64,000 nucleotides of DNA from Streptomyces cellostaticus. GTDB lineage: Bacteria > Actinomycetota > Actinomycetes > Streptomycetales > Streptomycetaceae. The first letter of the stretch is position 1; the number at the start of each line of letters is the position of its first letter. The stretch is from contig NZ_KQ948026.1 of NCBI RefSeq assembly GCF_001513965.1, positions 62,001-126,000 of the forward strand, written 5' to 3'. The translations under genes and the position numbers were made by a program. The notes beneath the pieces are model-generated. The model had not been told where the DNA came from. It ran no database searches and was given only the letters and a program-made list of their open reading frames with translations. Below are positions 8,897-16,567 of the stretch, piece after piece.

Positions 8897-10021
8897 GTGA
8901 CCGTCGACGACACGGGCTCCGGCGCGGGCGAGGACGGCCGGGCGGAACCCCACGACGCCGACCCCGGCGAGGACCCGCTCGCGCTGCGTCTCGAACACCT
9001 CATCCTGGGCGCGGAGCGCCGCTACACCCCCTTCCAGGCGGCCCGTAGCGCCGGCGTCTCCATGGAACTGGCCTCCCGCTTCTGGCGGGCCATGGGCTTC
9101 GCCGACATCGGGCAGGCCAAGGCGCTCACCGAGGCCGACGTACTGGCCCTGCGGCGCCTCGCCGGTCTGGTCGAGGCGGGGCTGCTCAGCGAGGCCATGG
9201 CCGTCCAGGTGGCCCGGTCCACGGGACAGACCACCGCCCGACTGGCCGAATGGCAGATGGACTCCTTTCTGGAGGGCCTGACCGAGCCCCCCGAGCCGGG
9301 CATGACCCGCACCGAGGTGACGTACCCGATCGTCGAGCTGCTCCTGCCCGAGCTGGAGGAGTTCCTCGTCTACGTCTGGCGCCGCCAGCTCGCCGCCTCG
9401 GCCGGCCGTGTCGTGCAGACCGGTGACGACGAGGAGATGGTCGACCGGCGCCTGGCCGTCGGCTTCGCCGATCTCGTGGGGTTCACGCGGCTGACCCGCC
9501 GGATGGAGGAGGAGGAGCTCGGCGAGCTGGTCGAGGCCTTCGAGACCACCGCCGCCGACCTGGTGGCCGCGCGCGGCGGCCGGCTCATCAAGACCCTCGG
9601 CGACGAGGTGCTGTACGCCGCCGACGACGCGGGCACGGCCGCGGACATCGCGCTGCGTCTGGTCGAGACGATGGCGAACGACGAGACGATGCCCGAGCTG
9701 CGCGTGGGCATGGCGTTCGGCACCGTGACCACCCGAATGGGTGATGTCTTCGGTACGACGGTGAACCTCGCCTCCCGGCTGACCTCGATAGCCCCGCGTG
9801 ACGCCGTGCTGGTGGACAGCGCCTTCGCCGAGGAGCTGATCCGCAGCGGCGAGGCCCCCGCCTCGGAGGCGGAGGCGGCCGAGGCAGCGGCCGCCGCGGA
9901 GAAGGAGGGCGAGGAGCCGCCGACGTACCGCTTCGCGCTCCAGCCGATGTGGCAGCGCCCGGTCCGCGGGCTCGGCGTGGTCGAGCCGTGGCTGCTCGCC
10001 CGCCGCGACGGCCAGTCCTGA
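8897..10021 (+). CDS. cya: Class III adenylate cyclase
   Basis: 374 residues from a GTG start with an AAGGGCAG-type ribosome-binding site. Residues ~20-180 form a helical N-terminal regulatory region (ERRYTPFQAARSAGVS, MGFADIGQAKALTEADVLAL resembles a winged-helix fold). The catalytic cyclase domain starts near residue 190: VGFADLVGFTRLTRRM carries the first metal-binding Asp, RGGRLIKTLGDEVLYAADD the second, and GMAFGTVTTRMGDVFGTTVNLASRL the dimer/transition-state region. It makes cAMP from ATP; in Streptomyces this enzyme is linked to germination and development. The protein looks soluble. It stands alone downstream of birA. Confidence 0.9.
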   Translation: MTVDDTGSGAGEDGRAEPHDADPGEDPLALRLEHLILGAERRYTPFQAARSAGVSMELASRFWRAMGFADIGQAKALTEADVLALRRLAGLVEAGLLSEAMAVQVARSTGQTTARLAEWQMDSFLEGLTEPPEPGMTRTEVTYPIVELLLPELEEFLVYVWRRQLAASAGRVVQTGDDEEMVDRRLAVGFADLVGFTRLTRRMEEEELGELVEAFETTAADLVAARGGRLIKTLGDEVLYAADDAGTAADIALRLVETMANDETMPELRVGMAFGTVTTRMGDVFGTTVNLASRLTSIAPRDAVLVDSAFAEELIRSGEAPASEAEAAEAAAAAEKEGEEPPTYRFALQPMWQRPVRGLGVVEPWLLARRDGQS

Positions 10022-10043
10022 GGCCTGCGCCCATTCCTGAGAC

Positions 10044-10670
10044 CTACGGACGTGAGGCGCCCGGCAGGTCCACGCACAGGCCGATCACCGGTACGCACAC
10101 CCCGCCGCCCGGCGCGGGTGCGGTCGTGCTGTGGCTCGGTGCCGGTGCCGGGGCCTGGGTGGGCGCGGTTGTCGTGGGCGAGGGGCGCGGTGCCGGGGCG
10201 GACGAGGTCGCCGTCGGCTGAGGCACCGCGGTCGGGATGGTGGTCGGGACGCCCGTGCTGCCGGGGAGTGCGGTGGGCGTGGCCCGGGCCGTGGGGCCTG
10301 TCGTGGCCGTAGCCGTCGGTGCGGCGCTCACCCCGCCCATGACGGACGCGGCCGAGGGCAGGGGCGTGGGTACGTCGGCGACGGTGGCGGCGGGGTCGGC
10401 CGCGTGGTCGGTGGCGCCGCCGCCCGGGTCGAGCCGGGGCTCGGCCTCCGCGGTGCCCGGGGCGCCGACCCCGGCCTCCGGGGCGACCCGGACGAGGCTG
10501 AGCACTCCGGCGGCGAGTGCGAGGCCGCCGGTGGCGAGCAGGACCTTGCGGGGGCGGGGCTTGCGGTGCCGACCGCGGCGGACGGCGGGCAGAGCCGGCT
10601 CCGCGGCCTGTGCCGGCCCGGCCTGCCGGTCCGTTTCGGCCGTACGGGACTGTGCACGTATCGGTGTCAT
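10044..10670 (-). CDS. Membrane-anchored Pro/Thr/Ala-rich extracellular protein of unknown function
   Basis: 208 residues. A basic N-terminal segment (RRGRHRKPRPRK) precedes one hydrophobic helix (VLLATGGLALAAGVLSLV, about 43-60). A long low-complexity Pro/Thr/Ser/Ala stretch follows, typical of a cell-wall-spanning spacer. The only ordered-looking part is the C-terminus, GGGVCVPVIGLCVDLPG, with two Cys six residues apart that could form a disulfide outside the cell. No enzyme motif is present. It converges on cya and has no partner on its strand. I do not recognise the family. Confidence 0.65.
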   Translation of the reverse strand: MTPIRAQSRTAETDRQAGPAQAAEPALPAVRRGRHRKPRPRKVLLATGGLALAAGVLSLVRVAPEAGVGAPGTAEAEPRLDPGGGATDHAADPAATVADVPTPLPSAASVMGGVSAAPTATATTGPTARATPTALPGSTGVPTTIPTAVPQPTATSSAPAPRPSPTTTAPTQAPAPAPSHSTTAPAPGGGVCVPVIGLCVDLPGASRP

Positions 10671-10859
10671 GAGGTTCCCTCCCCGCCGCGCGCCCGGGGC
10701 GTGCCGTGGCGGAGCGCACGCTATGCGCTCCTGTGGGCGGTGTGGGGTGAGACGGCCGGGATGTCACTCGAACGGGCGTAGAACACCGGGCGGGACCGGC
10801 TCTTCGCAGGGGCACTTTCCCGCGGCGGGGTACGGCTGCGATGATCGGGCCGACAGTGA

Positions 10860-10875
10860 GTTAACCCGCGTTAAC
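10860..10875. promoter_or_regulatory. Paired GTTAAC sites upstream of a crotonase gene
   Basis: GTTAAC (10860-10865) and GTTAAC (10870-10875) are separated by CCGC; GTTAAC is itself palindromic, so the 16-base site is close to two-fold symmetric. It lies two bases before the GGAGGG ribosome-binding site of the gene at 10887, where a bound repressor would block transcription or the 5' leader. Confidence 0.4.
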
Positions 10876-10886
10876 CGGAGGGTGTC

Positions 10887-11681
10887 ATGGGTGAGGAGCG
10901 GTTCGGGGAGTTCGTGCTGGTACGGCGGCACGGGCACGTGGCGGAGCTGGTGCTGGACCGACCGAAGGCCATGAACGCCGTCTCGACGGACATGGCCCGC
11001 TCCATCGCGGCCGCGTGCGCGGCGCTCGGCGCCGACCGGGAGGCGCGGGTGGTCGTGGTGACCTCCTCGCACGAGCGGGCGTTCTGCGTCGGGGCCGACC
11101 TGAAGGAGCGGAACTCCTTCAGCGATGCGGACCTGGTGCGGCAGCGGCCGGTGGCGCGCGGGGCGTACACCGGGGTGCTGGAGCTGCCGATGCCGACGAT
11201 CGCGGCGGTGCACGGCTTCGCGCTGGGCGGCGGTTTCGAACTCGCCCTGTCCTGCGATCTGATCGTGGCGGACCGTACGGCGGTGGTGGGGCTGCCGGAG
11301 GTGTCCGTGGGCGTGATTCCTGGCGGTGGCGGTACGCAGTTGCTGCCGCGGCGGGTCGGGGCGGCGCGGGCGGCCGAGCTGATCTTCTCGGCACGGCGGG
11401 TGGAGGCGGCGGAGGCGGCCGAACTGGGGCTGGTGGACCAGCTGGTGGAGGAGGGGCAGGACCGGGAGGAGGCGCTGGCGCTGGGGGCGCGGATCGCCGG
11501 GAACTCTCCGGTGGGGCTGCGGGCGGCGAAGCGGGCGCTGCGGCTGGGGCACGGGCTGGATCTGCGGGCCGGGCTGGAGGTCGAGGACGCGGCGTGGAGG
11601 TCGGTGGCGTTCTCGGGGGACCGGGCGGAGGGGGTCGCGGCGTTCAACGAGAAGCGGAAGCCTGCGTGGCCGGGGGAGTGA
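10887..11681 (+). CDS. Enoyl-CoA hydratase/isomerase (crotonase) family protein
   Basis: 264 residues, normal length for the family. The oxyanion-hole segment FALGGGFELALSCDLIVA and the second catalytic-Glu segment LPEVSVGVIPGGGGTQLLPR are both present, as is the CoA-binding motif ERAFCVGADLKER. Both catalytic glutamates of true hydratases are therefore conserved, so trans-2-enoyl-CoA hydration in beta-oxidation or acid catabolism is likely; the substrate cannot be read from sequence. ATG 10887 follows a good GGAGGG site with 4-5 base spacing. It is a single-gene unit between an envelope protein and a GGDEF protein. Confidence 0.9.
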   Translation: MGEERFGEFVLVRRHGHVAELVLDRPKAMNAVSTDMARSIAAACAALGADREARVVVVTSSHERAFCVGADLKERNSFSDADLVRQRPVARGAYTGVLELPMPTIAAVHGFALGGGFELALSCDLIVADRTAVVGLPEVSVGVIPGGGGTQLLPRRVGAARAAELIFSARRVEAAEAAELGLVDQLVEEGQDREEALALGARIAGNSPVGLRAAKRALRLGHGLDLRAGLEVEDAAWRSVAFSGDRAEGVAAFNEKRKPAWPGE

Positions 11682-11751
11682 GGTGCCCTGTGCGGGACAG
11701 TGCCCTGTGCTGTGGCTGGGGAGGCACGACTGCCCGCAGCTGAGCGCCTGA

Positions 11752-11772
11752 AGGGGCGCGGGGAACTGCGCG
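11752..11772. repeat. dispersed Streptomyces intergenic repeat, copy 3 (inverted)
   Basis: AGGGGCGCGGGGAACTGCGC followed by G is the reverse complement of the copies at 2216 and 5861. It lies 70 bases after the crotonase stop codon. Confidence 0.7.
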
Positions 11773-11893
11773 ACCAGCCCCACCGGCCCGCAGACGTGCT
11801 ACTGCCCGAAGCCACCCGGCATAAATCCCCCTCGCGTACCTGATCGCCGTACTAATCTCACCATTTGCTGGATTTCATCCCTAACCTGGAAAA

Positions 11894-13048
11894 ATGGGTG
11901 AGGACAAGCGGCTTGCCGCTGTGGTGGCGCTGGCTCAGGGGATGGCGGCGGCGCCTGCTCCGAGGGAGTCGTGGCGGGCCGCCGCGCTCGGTGCGTGCCG
12001 GGCGCTGGACGGCGGCTTCGCCGCGCTGTCGGTGTGGGAGCGGGAGCTGGGGCGGCTGCGGGTCCTGGTGAACGTGGGGGAGCGCCGTCCCGACGAGGAG
12101 GAGTTCCCGGAGGCCGAGGCCTATCCGGTGCATCAGTTCCCGGAGATCACCGAGTTCCTGCACGAGCGGTGGGCGGGCGGGGGCGGGCCCAACGCGTGGG
12201 TGGAGACCGCCGAAGGCACGGCCGCCGGCACTCCCGGTTACTTCCACCGGCGCGTCGCCGCCCTGCGCCGCAGGGGCCGCGGCTGCTGTGTCGTCGCCCC
12301 CGTCGTGCTGCACGGCCGGGCCTGGGGCGAGTTGTATGTCGCCCGGACCGTCGGTGTGCCCGTGTTCGGGCGGGCGGACGCCGACTTCGCCACCGTCCTG
12401 GCCGCCGTCGTCGCCGCCGGACTCGCGCAGACCGAGCGGCTGGAGGAGGCCCGCCGCCTCGCCTACACCGACGCCCTCACCGGCCTCGCCAACCGCCGTG
12501 CCGTGGACGTACGCCTGGAGGAGGCCGTCGAACAGCACCGCAGGGACGGTGTGGTCGTCAGCCTCGTCGTCTGTGACCTCAACGGACTCAAGCGGGTCAA
12601 CGACACCCTCGGGCACGCCGTCGGCGACCGCCTGCTGGAGCGGTTCGGCTCGGTGCTCTCGCTGTGCGGGGCCATGGTGCCGGGCGCGCTCGCCGCCCGG
12701 CTCGGCGGGGACGAGTTCTGTCTGCTGGCGGTGGGTCCGGCCGCCGATGACGTGGTCAAGGCGGCGGATGAACTGTGCCGCCGCGCCGCCGAGTTGGAGC
12801 TGGGCGAGGGCGTGGCGTGCGGGGTCGCTTCGACCGAGGATCCGATCGGGCCGGTGCAGGACGCCCGGCGGCTGTTCCGGCTGGCCGACGCCGCGCAGTA
12901 CCGGGCCAAGGCCGTGCGCGCGGACCGGCCCGTGGTGGCCGGGCGGGAGGGCCCCGACGATCCGGTCGTACGGTTGGCGGACGAGTCCCCGCTCGAGGCG
13001 CCGCACGCGCTCGCCGAACGCCGGCGTTTCCGCGGCCGGAGGCCGTGA
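11894..13048 (+). CDS. GAF-GGDEF diguanylate cyclase
   Basis: 384 residues, with no predicted membrane segment. Residues ~20-180 form a GAF-like sensor domain. The GGDEF domain follows from about 190 (LAYTDALTGLANRRAVD), with SLVVCDLNGLKRVNDTLGHAVGD and the active-site motif ARLGGDEFCLL intact. It should make cyclic di-GMP from two GTP. The allosteric RxxD site normally five residues before GGDEF is absent (the stretch reads PGALAARLGG), so product inhibition of that kind is not expected. In Streptomyces c-di-GMP controls the development switch through BldD and WhiG-RsiG. I believe this is the CdgE-type enzyme, but do not assert the symbol. Confidence 0.88.
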   Translation: MGEDKRLAAVVALAQGMAAAPAPRESWRAAALGACRALDGGFAALSVWERELGRLRVLVNVGERRPDEEEFPEAEAYPVHQFPEITEFLHERWAGGGGPNAWVETAEGTAAGTPGYFHRRVAALRRRGRGCCVVAPVVLHGRAWGELYVARTVGVPVFGRADADFATVLAAVVAAGLAQTERLEEARRLAYTDALTGLANRRAVDVRLEEAVEQHRRDGVVVSLVVCDLNGLKRVNDTLGHAVGDRLLERFGSVLSLCGAMVPGALAARLGGDEFCLLAVGPAADDVVKAADELCRRAAELELGEGVACGVASTEDPIGPVQDARRLFRLADAAQYRAKAVRADRPVVAGREGPDDPVVRLADESPLEAPHALAERRRFRGRRP

Positions 13049-13101
13049 GGTGAAGCACACGGTTCGGTAAGGGGCAGTCCCGCTCCCCACTAGTGACATC
13101 A

Positions 13102-13116
13102 ACGCATTCAATGCGT
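13102..13116. promoter_or_regulatory. Perfect palindrome upstream of hutH (candidate operator)
   Basis: ACGCATT (13102-13108), a central C, then AATGCGT (13110-13116): a perfect 7-bp inverted repeat ending 12 bases before the hutH ATG. The spacing suits a repressor that blocks initiation. The binding protein is unknown. Confidence 0.5.
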
Positions 13117-13128
13117 ACGCTCCTGAAT

Positions 13129-14673
13129 ATGGATATGCACACTGTGGTGGTGGGGACGTCCGGAGTCACCGCGTCCGACGTTCTCGCCGTGGCGCGCGGC
13201 GGCGCCCGCATCGAGCTGTCGGCCGAGGCGGTGGCGGCCCTCGCGGCGGCCCGGGAGATCGTGGACGCCCTGGCGGCCAAGCCGGACCCGGTCTACGGCG
13301 TCTCCACCGGTTTCGGAGCCCTGGCGACCCGGCACATCAGCCAGGAACTGCGCGCCCAGCTGCAGCGCAACATCGTCCGCTCGCACGCCGCCGGCATGGG
13401 CCCGCGGGTCGAGCGCGAAGTCGTACGGGCCCTGATGTTCCTGCGGCTCAAGACCGTCTGCTCCGGACACACCGGCGTCCGTCCCGAGGTCGCGCAGACC
13501 ATGGCGGACGTGCTGAACGCCGGGATCACCCCGGTCGTGCACGAGTACGGCTCCCTCGGCTGCTCCGGCGACCTGGCCCCGCTGTCCCACTGCGCCCTCA
13601 CGCTCATGGGAGAGGGGGAGGCGGAGGGTCCCGACGGCAGCGTCCGGCCCGCCGGCGAGCTGCTCGCCGAGCACGGGATCCAGCCGGTCGAGCTGCGTGA
13701 GAAGGAGGGCCTGGCCCTCCTCAACGGCACCGACGGCATGCTCGGCATGCTGGTCATGGCCCTGGCCGACCTGGACACCCTGTACAAGTCCGCCGACGTC
13801 ACCGCCGCCCTCAGCATGGAGGCGCTGCTGGGGACGGACAAGGTGCTCGCTCCCGAGCTGCACGCCATCCGGCCGCACCCGGGGCAGGGCGCCTCCGCCG
13901 CCAACATGCTCGCCGTGCTGAAGGGCTCCCAGCTCACCGGGCACCACCAGGACGACGCGCCGCGCGTCCAGGACGCCTACTCCGTGCGCTGCGCCCCGCA
14001 GGTCGCCGGCGCGGGCCGCGACACCCTCGCGCACGCCCGCCTCGTAGCCGAGCGGGAACTCGCCTCCGCCGTCGACAACCCCGTCGTCCTGCCCGACGGC
14101 CGCGTCGAGTCCAACGGCAACTTCCACGGCGCCCCGGTCGCCTATGTCCTGGACTTCCTCGCCATCGCCGCCGCCGACCTCGGCTCCATCGCCGAGCGCC
14201 GCACCGACCGGCTGCTGGACAAGAACCGCAGCCACGGCCTGCCGCCGTTCCTCGCCGACGACGCCGGTGTGGACTCCGGGCTCATGATCGCCCAGTACAC
14301 GCAGGCCGCGCTGGTCAGCGAGATGAAGCGGCTGGCCGTACCGGCGTCCGCGGACTCCATCCCGTCCTCCGCCATGCAGGAGGACCACGTGTCCATGGGC
14401 TGGTCGGCCGCGCGCAAGCTGCGCACCGCCGTCGACAACCTCACCCGGATCATCGCCGTCGAGCTGTACGCCGCCACCCGCGCCATCGAGCTGCGTGAGG
14501 GCCTGTCCCCGGCGCCCGCCTCGCAGGCCGTGATCGAGGCCGTGCGGGCCGCGGGGGTGCAGGGCCCGGGTCCGGACCGCTTCCTGGCTCCCGACCTGGC
14601 CGCCGCCGACGCGTTCGTGCGCGGGGGCCGCGTCGTCGCCGCCGTGGAGCCGGTCACCGGGCCGCTTCAGTAA
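13129..14673 (+). CDS. hutH: Histidine ammonia-lyase
   Basis: 514 residues, the family size. The start is ATG 13129 (MDMHTVVVGTSGVTASD); an upstream in-frame ATG at 13093 would place a perfect palindrome inside the coding region and is rejected. Motifs: YGVSTGFGALATRHIS, then GSLGCSGDLAPLSH, where Cys-Ser-Gly (rather than the common Ala-Ser-Gly) cyclises to the MIO electrophile, and SNGNFHGAPVAYVLDF. It deaminates L-histidine to urocanate, the first step of histidine use. As is typical in Streptomyces, no other hut genes adjoin it. A shared terminator follows at 14692. Confidence 0.95.
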   Translation: MDMHTVVVGTSGVTASDVLAVARGGARIELSAEAVAALAAAREIVDALAAKPDPVYGVSTGFGALATRHISQELRAQLQRNIVRSHAAGMGPRVEREVVRALMFLRLKTVCSGHTGVRPEVAQTMADVLNAGITPVVHEYGSLGCSGDLAPLSHCALTLMGEGEAEGPDGSVRPAGELLAEHGIQPVELREKEGLALLNGTDGMLGMLVMALADLDTLYKSADVTAALSMEALLGTDKVLAPELHAIRPHPGQGASAANMLAVLKGSQLTGHHQDDAPRVQDAYSVRCAPQVAGAGRDTLAHARLVAERELASAVDNPVVLPDGRVESNGNFHGAPVAYVLDFLAIAAADLGSIAERRTDRLLDKNRSHGLPPFLADDAGVDSGLMIAQYTQAALVSEMKRLAVPASADSIPSSAMQEDHVSMGWSAARKLRTAVDNLTRIIAVELYAATRAIELREGLSPAPASQAVIEAVRAAGVQGPGPDRFLAPDLAAADAFVRGGRVVAAVEPVTGPLQ

Positions 14674-14691
14674 GGCGGAACGTCACAAAGG

Positions 14692-14721
14692 GAGGGGCTC
14701 TGTCCGGCGACAGGGCCCCTC
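14692..14721. terminator. bidirectional terminator between hutH and a lipoprotein gene
   Basis: GAGGGGCTCTGTC (14692-14704), loop CGGC, GACAGGGCCCCTC (14709-14721): a 13-bp stem with one G-T wobble, between two convergent stop codons. Confidence 0.72.
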
Positions 14722-14726
14722 TCGCG

Positions 14727-15521
14727 TCACTTCAGCTTGGCCGTCTGGGCCTTGATCACCGCAGCGGGCACCGTGTAGGCCTTCTTGGCCATCATCGCGC
14801 CGATGTTCATGGTGGTGTACGAGGCGAGGGTGTTCCCGTGCCGCACGACCTCGGCGTGGACCGGGGCGGCGTCCCCGTCCCCCATGTCGCTGGTCGCGGC
14901 GAAGGCGAGCGACGCGTCACCGGTGCCCGCGGACTTCTCCTCGGCGACCTTCGTGAACTTCGCCTTCTCACCGGCCTGGTCGCCGGTGAAGCCGCCCGCG
15001 CAGGCCTTCACCGCGCCGGAGACCGACTGCAGGGCCTTCTCGGCGCCGTCCCCGTCGTAGGAGGACAGGACGACCACGGTGACATCCAGGTTCATGGAGT
15101 TCTTGATTGCGTCCTCGAACTTGCCGTCGGCCAGATCGTCCATGGACGTCGCGTGGTCCGTGGGGTCCTTCTTGTCCTGCGTGGCCATGCGGTTGGTCTC
15201 CGCCGCCGCGTCACCCGGCGCGATGCCGGTCAGGACGTGGAGCAGCGGCTCGCACTGCGCGTCGTCCGCCTTGACCGCGCTCTTGGCGGGGGTGCCGCCC
15301 TTGACGGCCGTGACCTTGTAACCGGTCACCTCGCCCTTGGCGATGATCAGCTTCTTCAGCTCGGCGGCGCTCAGGGCCTTGGCGGCCGGCTTCGCGGCCT
15401 GTCCGCCCTTGCCGTCCCCGGAGTCCTTCGAACCCCCGTCGGAACAGCCCGTGATGAGGGTGAACGACAGCACGCCCACAGCTGCGGTGGCGCACAGCCG
15501 CACACCCGATGATCTCTTCAT
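14727..15521 (-). CDS. Secreted lipoprotein of unknown function
   Basis: 264 residues. A basic n-region, a hydrophobic core and the lipobox LITGC (Cys 26) mark it as a membrane-anchored lipoprotein. A charged Gly/Lys/Asp linker follows. The remaining ~200 residues form a soluble domain with two further Cys (AQCEPLLHVL, VKACAGGF) that could pair outside the cell. The fold resembles sensor-like extracellular domains found on actinobacterial lipoproteins and PknH-type kinases, but I see no diagnostic motif. It is convergent with hutH and has no obvious partner. Confidence 0.72.
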   Translation of the reverse strand: MKRSSGVRLCATAAVGVLSFTLITGCSDGGSKDSGDGKGGQAAKPAAKALSAAELKKLIIAKGEVTGYKVTAVKGGTPAKSAVKADDAQCEPLLHVLTGIAPGDAAAETNRMATQDKKDPTDHATSMDDLADGKFEDAIKNSMNLDVTVVVLSSYDGDGAEKALQSVSGAVKACAGGFTGDQAGEKAKFTKVAEEKSAGTGDASLAFAATSDMGDGDAAPVHAEVVRHGNTLASYTTMNIGAMMAKKAYTVPAAVIKAQTAKLK

Positions 15522-15562
15522 GGGCGGACTATGCGACTTCCGTCAAGGAAACGTCAAGAAAA

Positions 15563-15889
15563 TTAAAAGCCGAGGCGTTCCCGGCGCACCGAATACACCA
15601 CGAATCCGGCACCGATGGCGAGGAAGGCGCTGCCGCCGATGACGTACGGCGTGGTGTCGAAGCTGCCGGTGTCGGCGAGTTCGGTGGTGTCCTGTGCGGC
15701 CTCGGAGGTGGCCGCGGACACCGCCCGGGCCTGCTGGGTGACCTGCGTCGTCGTGGTGGCCGAGGCGGTCTGCGCCGTCACTCTCGCCGGGTCGTCCTGC
15801 GACGCGTTGGCGGACGGGACGAACCACAACGCGCACAGCAGGGTCCCCGCGGCGGTGGCGGTCAGCAGCGAACGGCGAGCGGATGACAC
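15563..15889 (-). CDS. Short sortase-anchored cell-wall protein (LADTG motif)
   Basis: 108 residues with all three parts of a sortase substrate. These are a signal peptide (RRSLLTATAAGTLLCALWFV, cleavage after SANA), a Thr/Ala/Gln-rich mature region of about 45 residues, and a C-terminal sorting signal: LADTG, a hydrophobic helix (YVIGGSAFLAIGAGFVVY) and the basic tail SVRRERLGF. LAxTG is the motif used by the class E sortases of Streptomyces, so covalent attachment to peptidoglycan is expected. The mature part is very short with no recognised domain. It is not a chaplin: the two-Cys chaplin domain is absent. No sortase gene is nearby. Confidence 0.75.
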   Translation of the reverse strand: MSSARRSLLTATAAGTLLCALWFVPSANASQDDPARVTAQTASATTTTQVTQQARAVSAATSEAAQDTTELADTGSFDTTPYVIGGSAFLAIGAGFVVYSVRRERLGF

Positions 15890-15999
15890 GGAATATCGAT
15901 CCCCCTTGTGGCGCTGGCGAATTGGCCGTGTGGGGCGATGTTAGTGAAAGTCGCGGGTCACAGGAAAGTCACGGGAGGTTTCGGTCGTACGCTCCCGGC

Positions 16000-16347
16000 A
16001 TGAGCGCTGAAGAGACATCACGGTTTGTACGACTTCGGGTGGAGCTGGTCCTCGAGGTGCAGGACGAGGACGAGCTGACCAAGGCCGCGCTGGGCCGGCT
16101 CGCCCGTGATCCGGAGCTGCCGCCGGAGGAGCGGGCCCACGCCGAGGGTGCTGTGACGGAAGACACCGCGGAGGCCCTGGCGTATCTGGTGGATCCGTTC
16201 GACCTGGTCAGTGAGGTGCCCGGAGTGGAGCTCCAGCAGGCTTCCTGGTCCAGCGAGCGGGTCGAGTACGACCCGGACTCGCCGGAGTGGGATCTGGACG
16301 AGGATGATGGGGCGGACGACGACGAAGAAGAGGTCGGCATCGGCTGA
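16000..16347 (+). CDS. Acidic cytoplasmic protein of unknown function
   Basis: 115 residues from ATG 16000 (MSAEETSRFVRLRVELVLEV). The N-terminal half is a charged alpha/beta-looking segment; the C-terminus is extremely acidic (DLDEDDGADDDEEEVGIG). There is no signal peptide or membrane helix. GGGAGG lies about 20 bases upstream, a little far for a ribosome-binding site. A strong terminator follows at 16367. I know of no function. Confidence 0.65.
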   Translation: MSAEETSRFVRLRVELVLEVQDEDELTKAALGRLARDPELPPEERAHAEGAVTEDTAEALAYLVDPFDLVSEVPGVELQQASWSSERVEYDPDSPEWDLDEDDGADDDEEEVGIG

Positions 16348-16366
16348 GCGTCCCGGGGCACCCATG

Positions 16367-16394
16367 ACCCCGGACGGCAACCGCCGTCCGGGGT
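16367..16394 (+). terminator. strong terminator after the acidic-protein gene
   Basis: ACCCCGGACGGC (16367-16378), loop AACC, GCCGTCCGGGGT (16383-16394): a perfect 12-bp stem, followed by TTCGTCGTCTC. Confidence 0.78.
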
Positions 16395-16567
16395 TTCGTC
16401 GTCTCAAGGGGGCGCACGGGCGACTCCCGCACCACCCCGCTCCGGGCGGACGTGGTGTGGCCCACATCTGTGAGCTATGTGGAACGGGACGAATCGCCCG
16501 TAGCGTTGAAGGTTCCCAGCGGGGGCTCGGGGTTTTCACGGATTCGGCAACGATGGAGAAGCGTGTG

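Noticed and set aside
13093-13128. Earlier ATG start for hutH
   Set aside because: The 12 extra residues are unlike the family and cover a perfect palindrome better explained as an operator.
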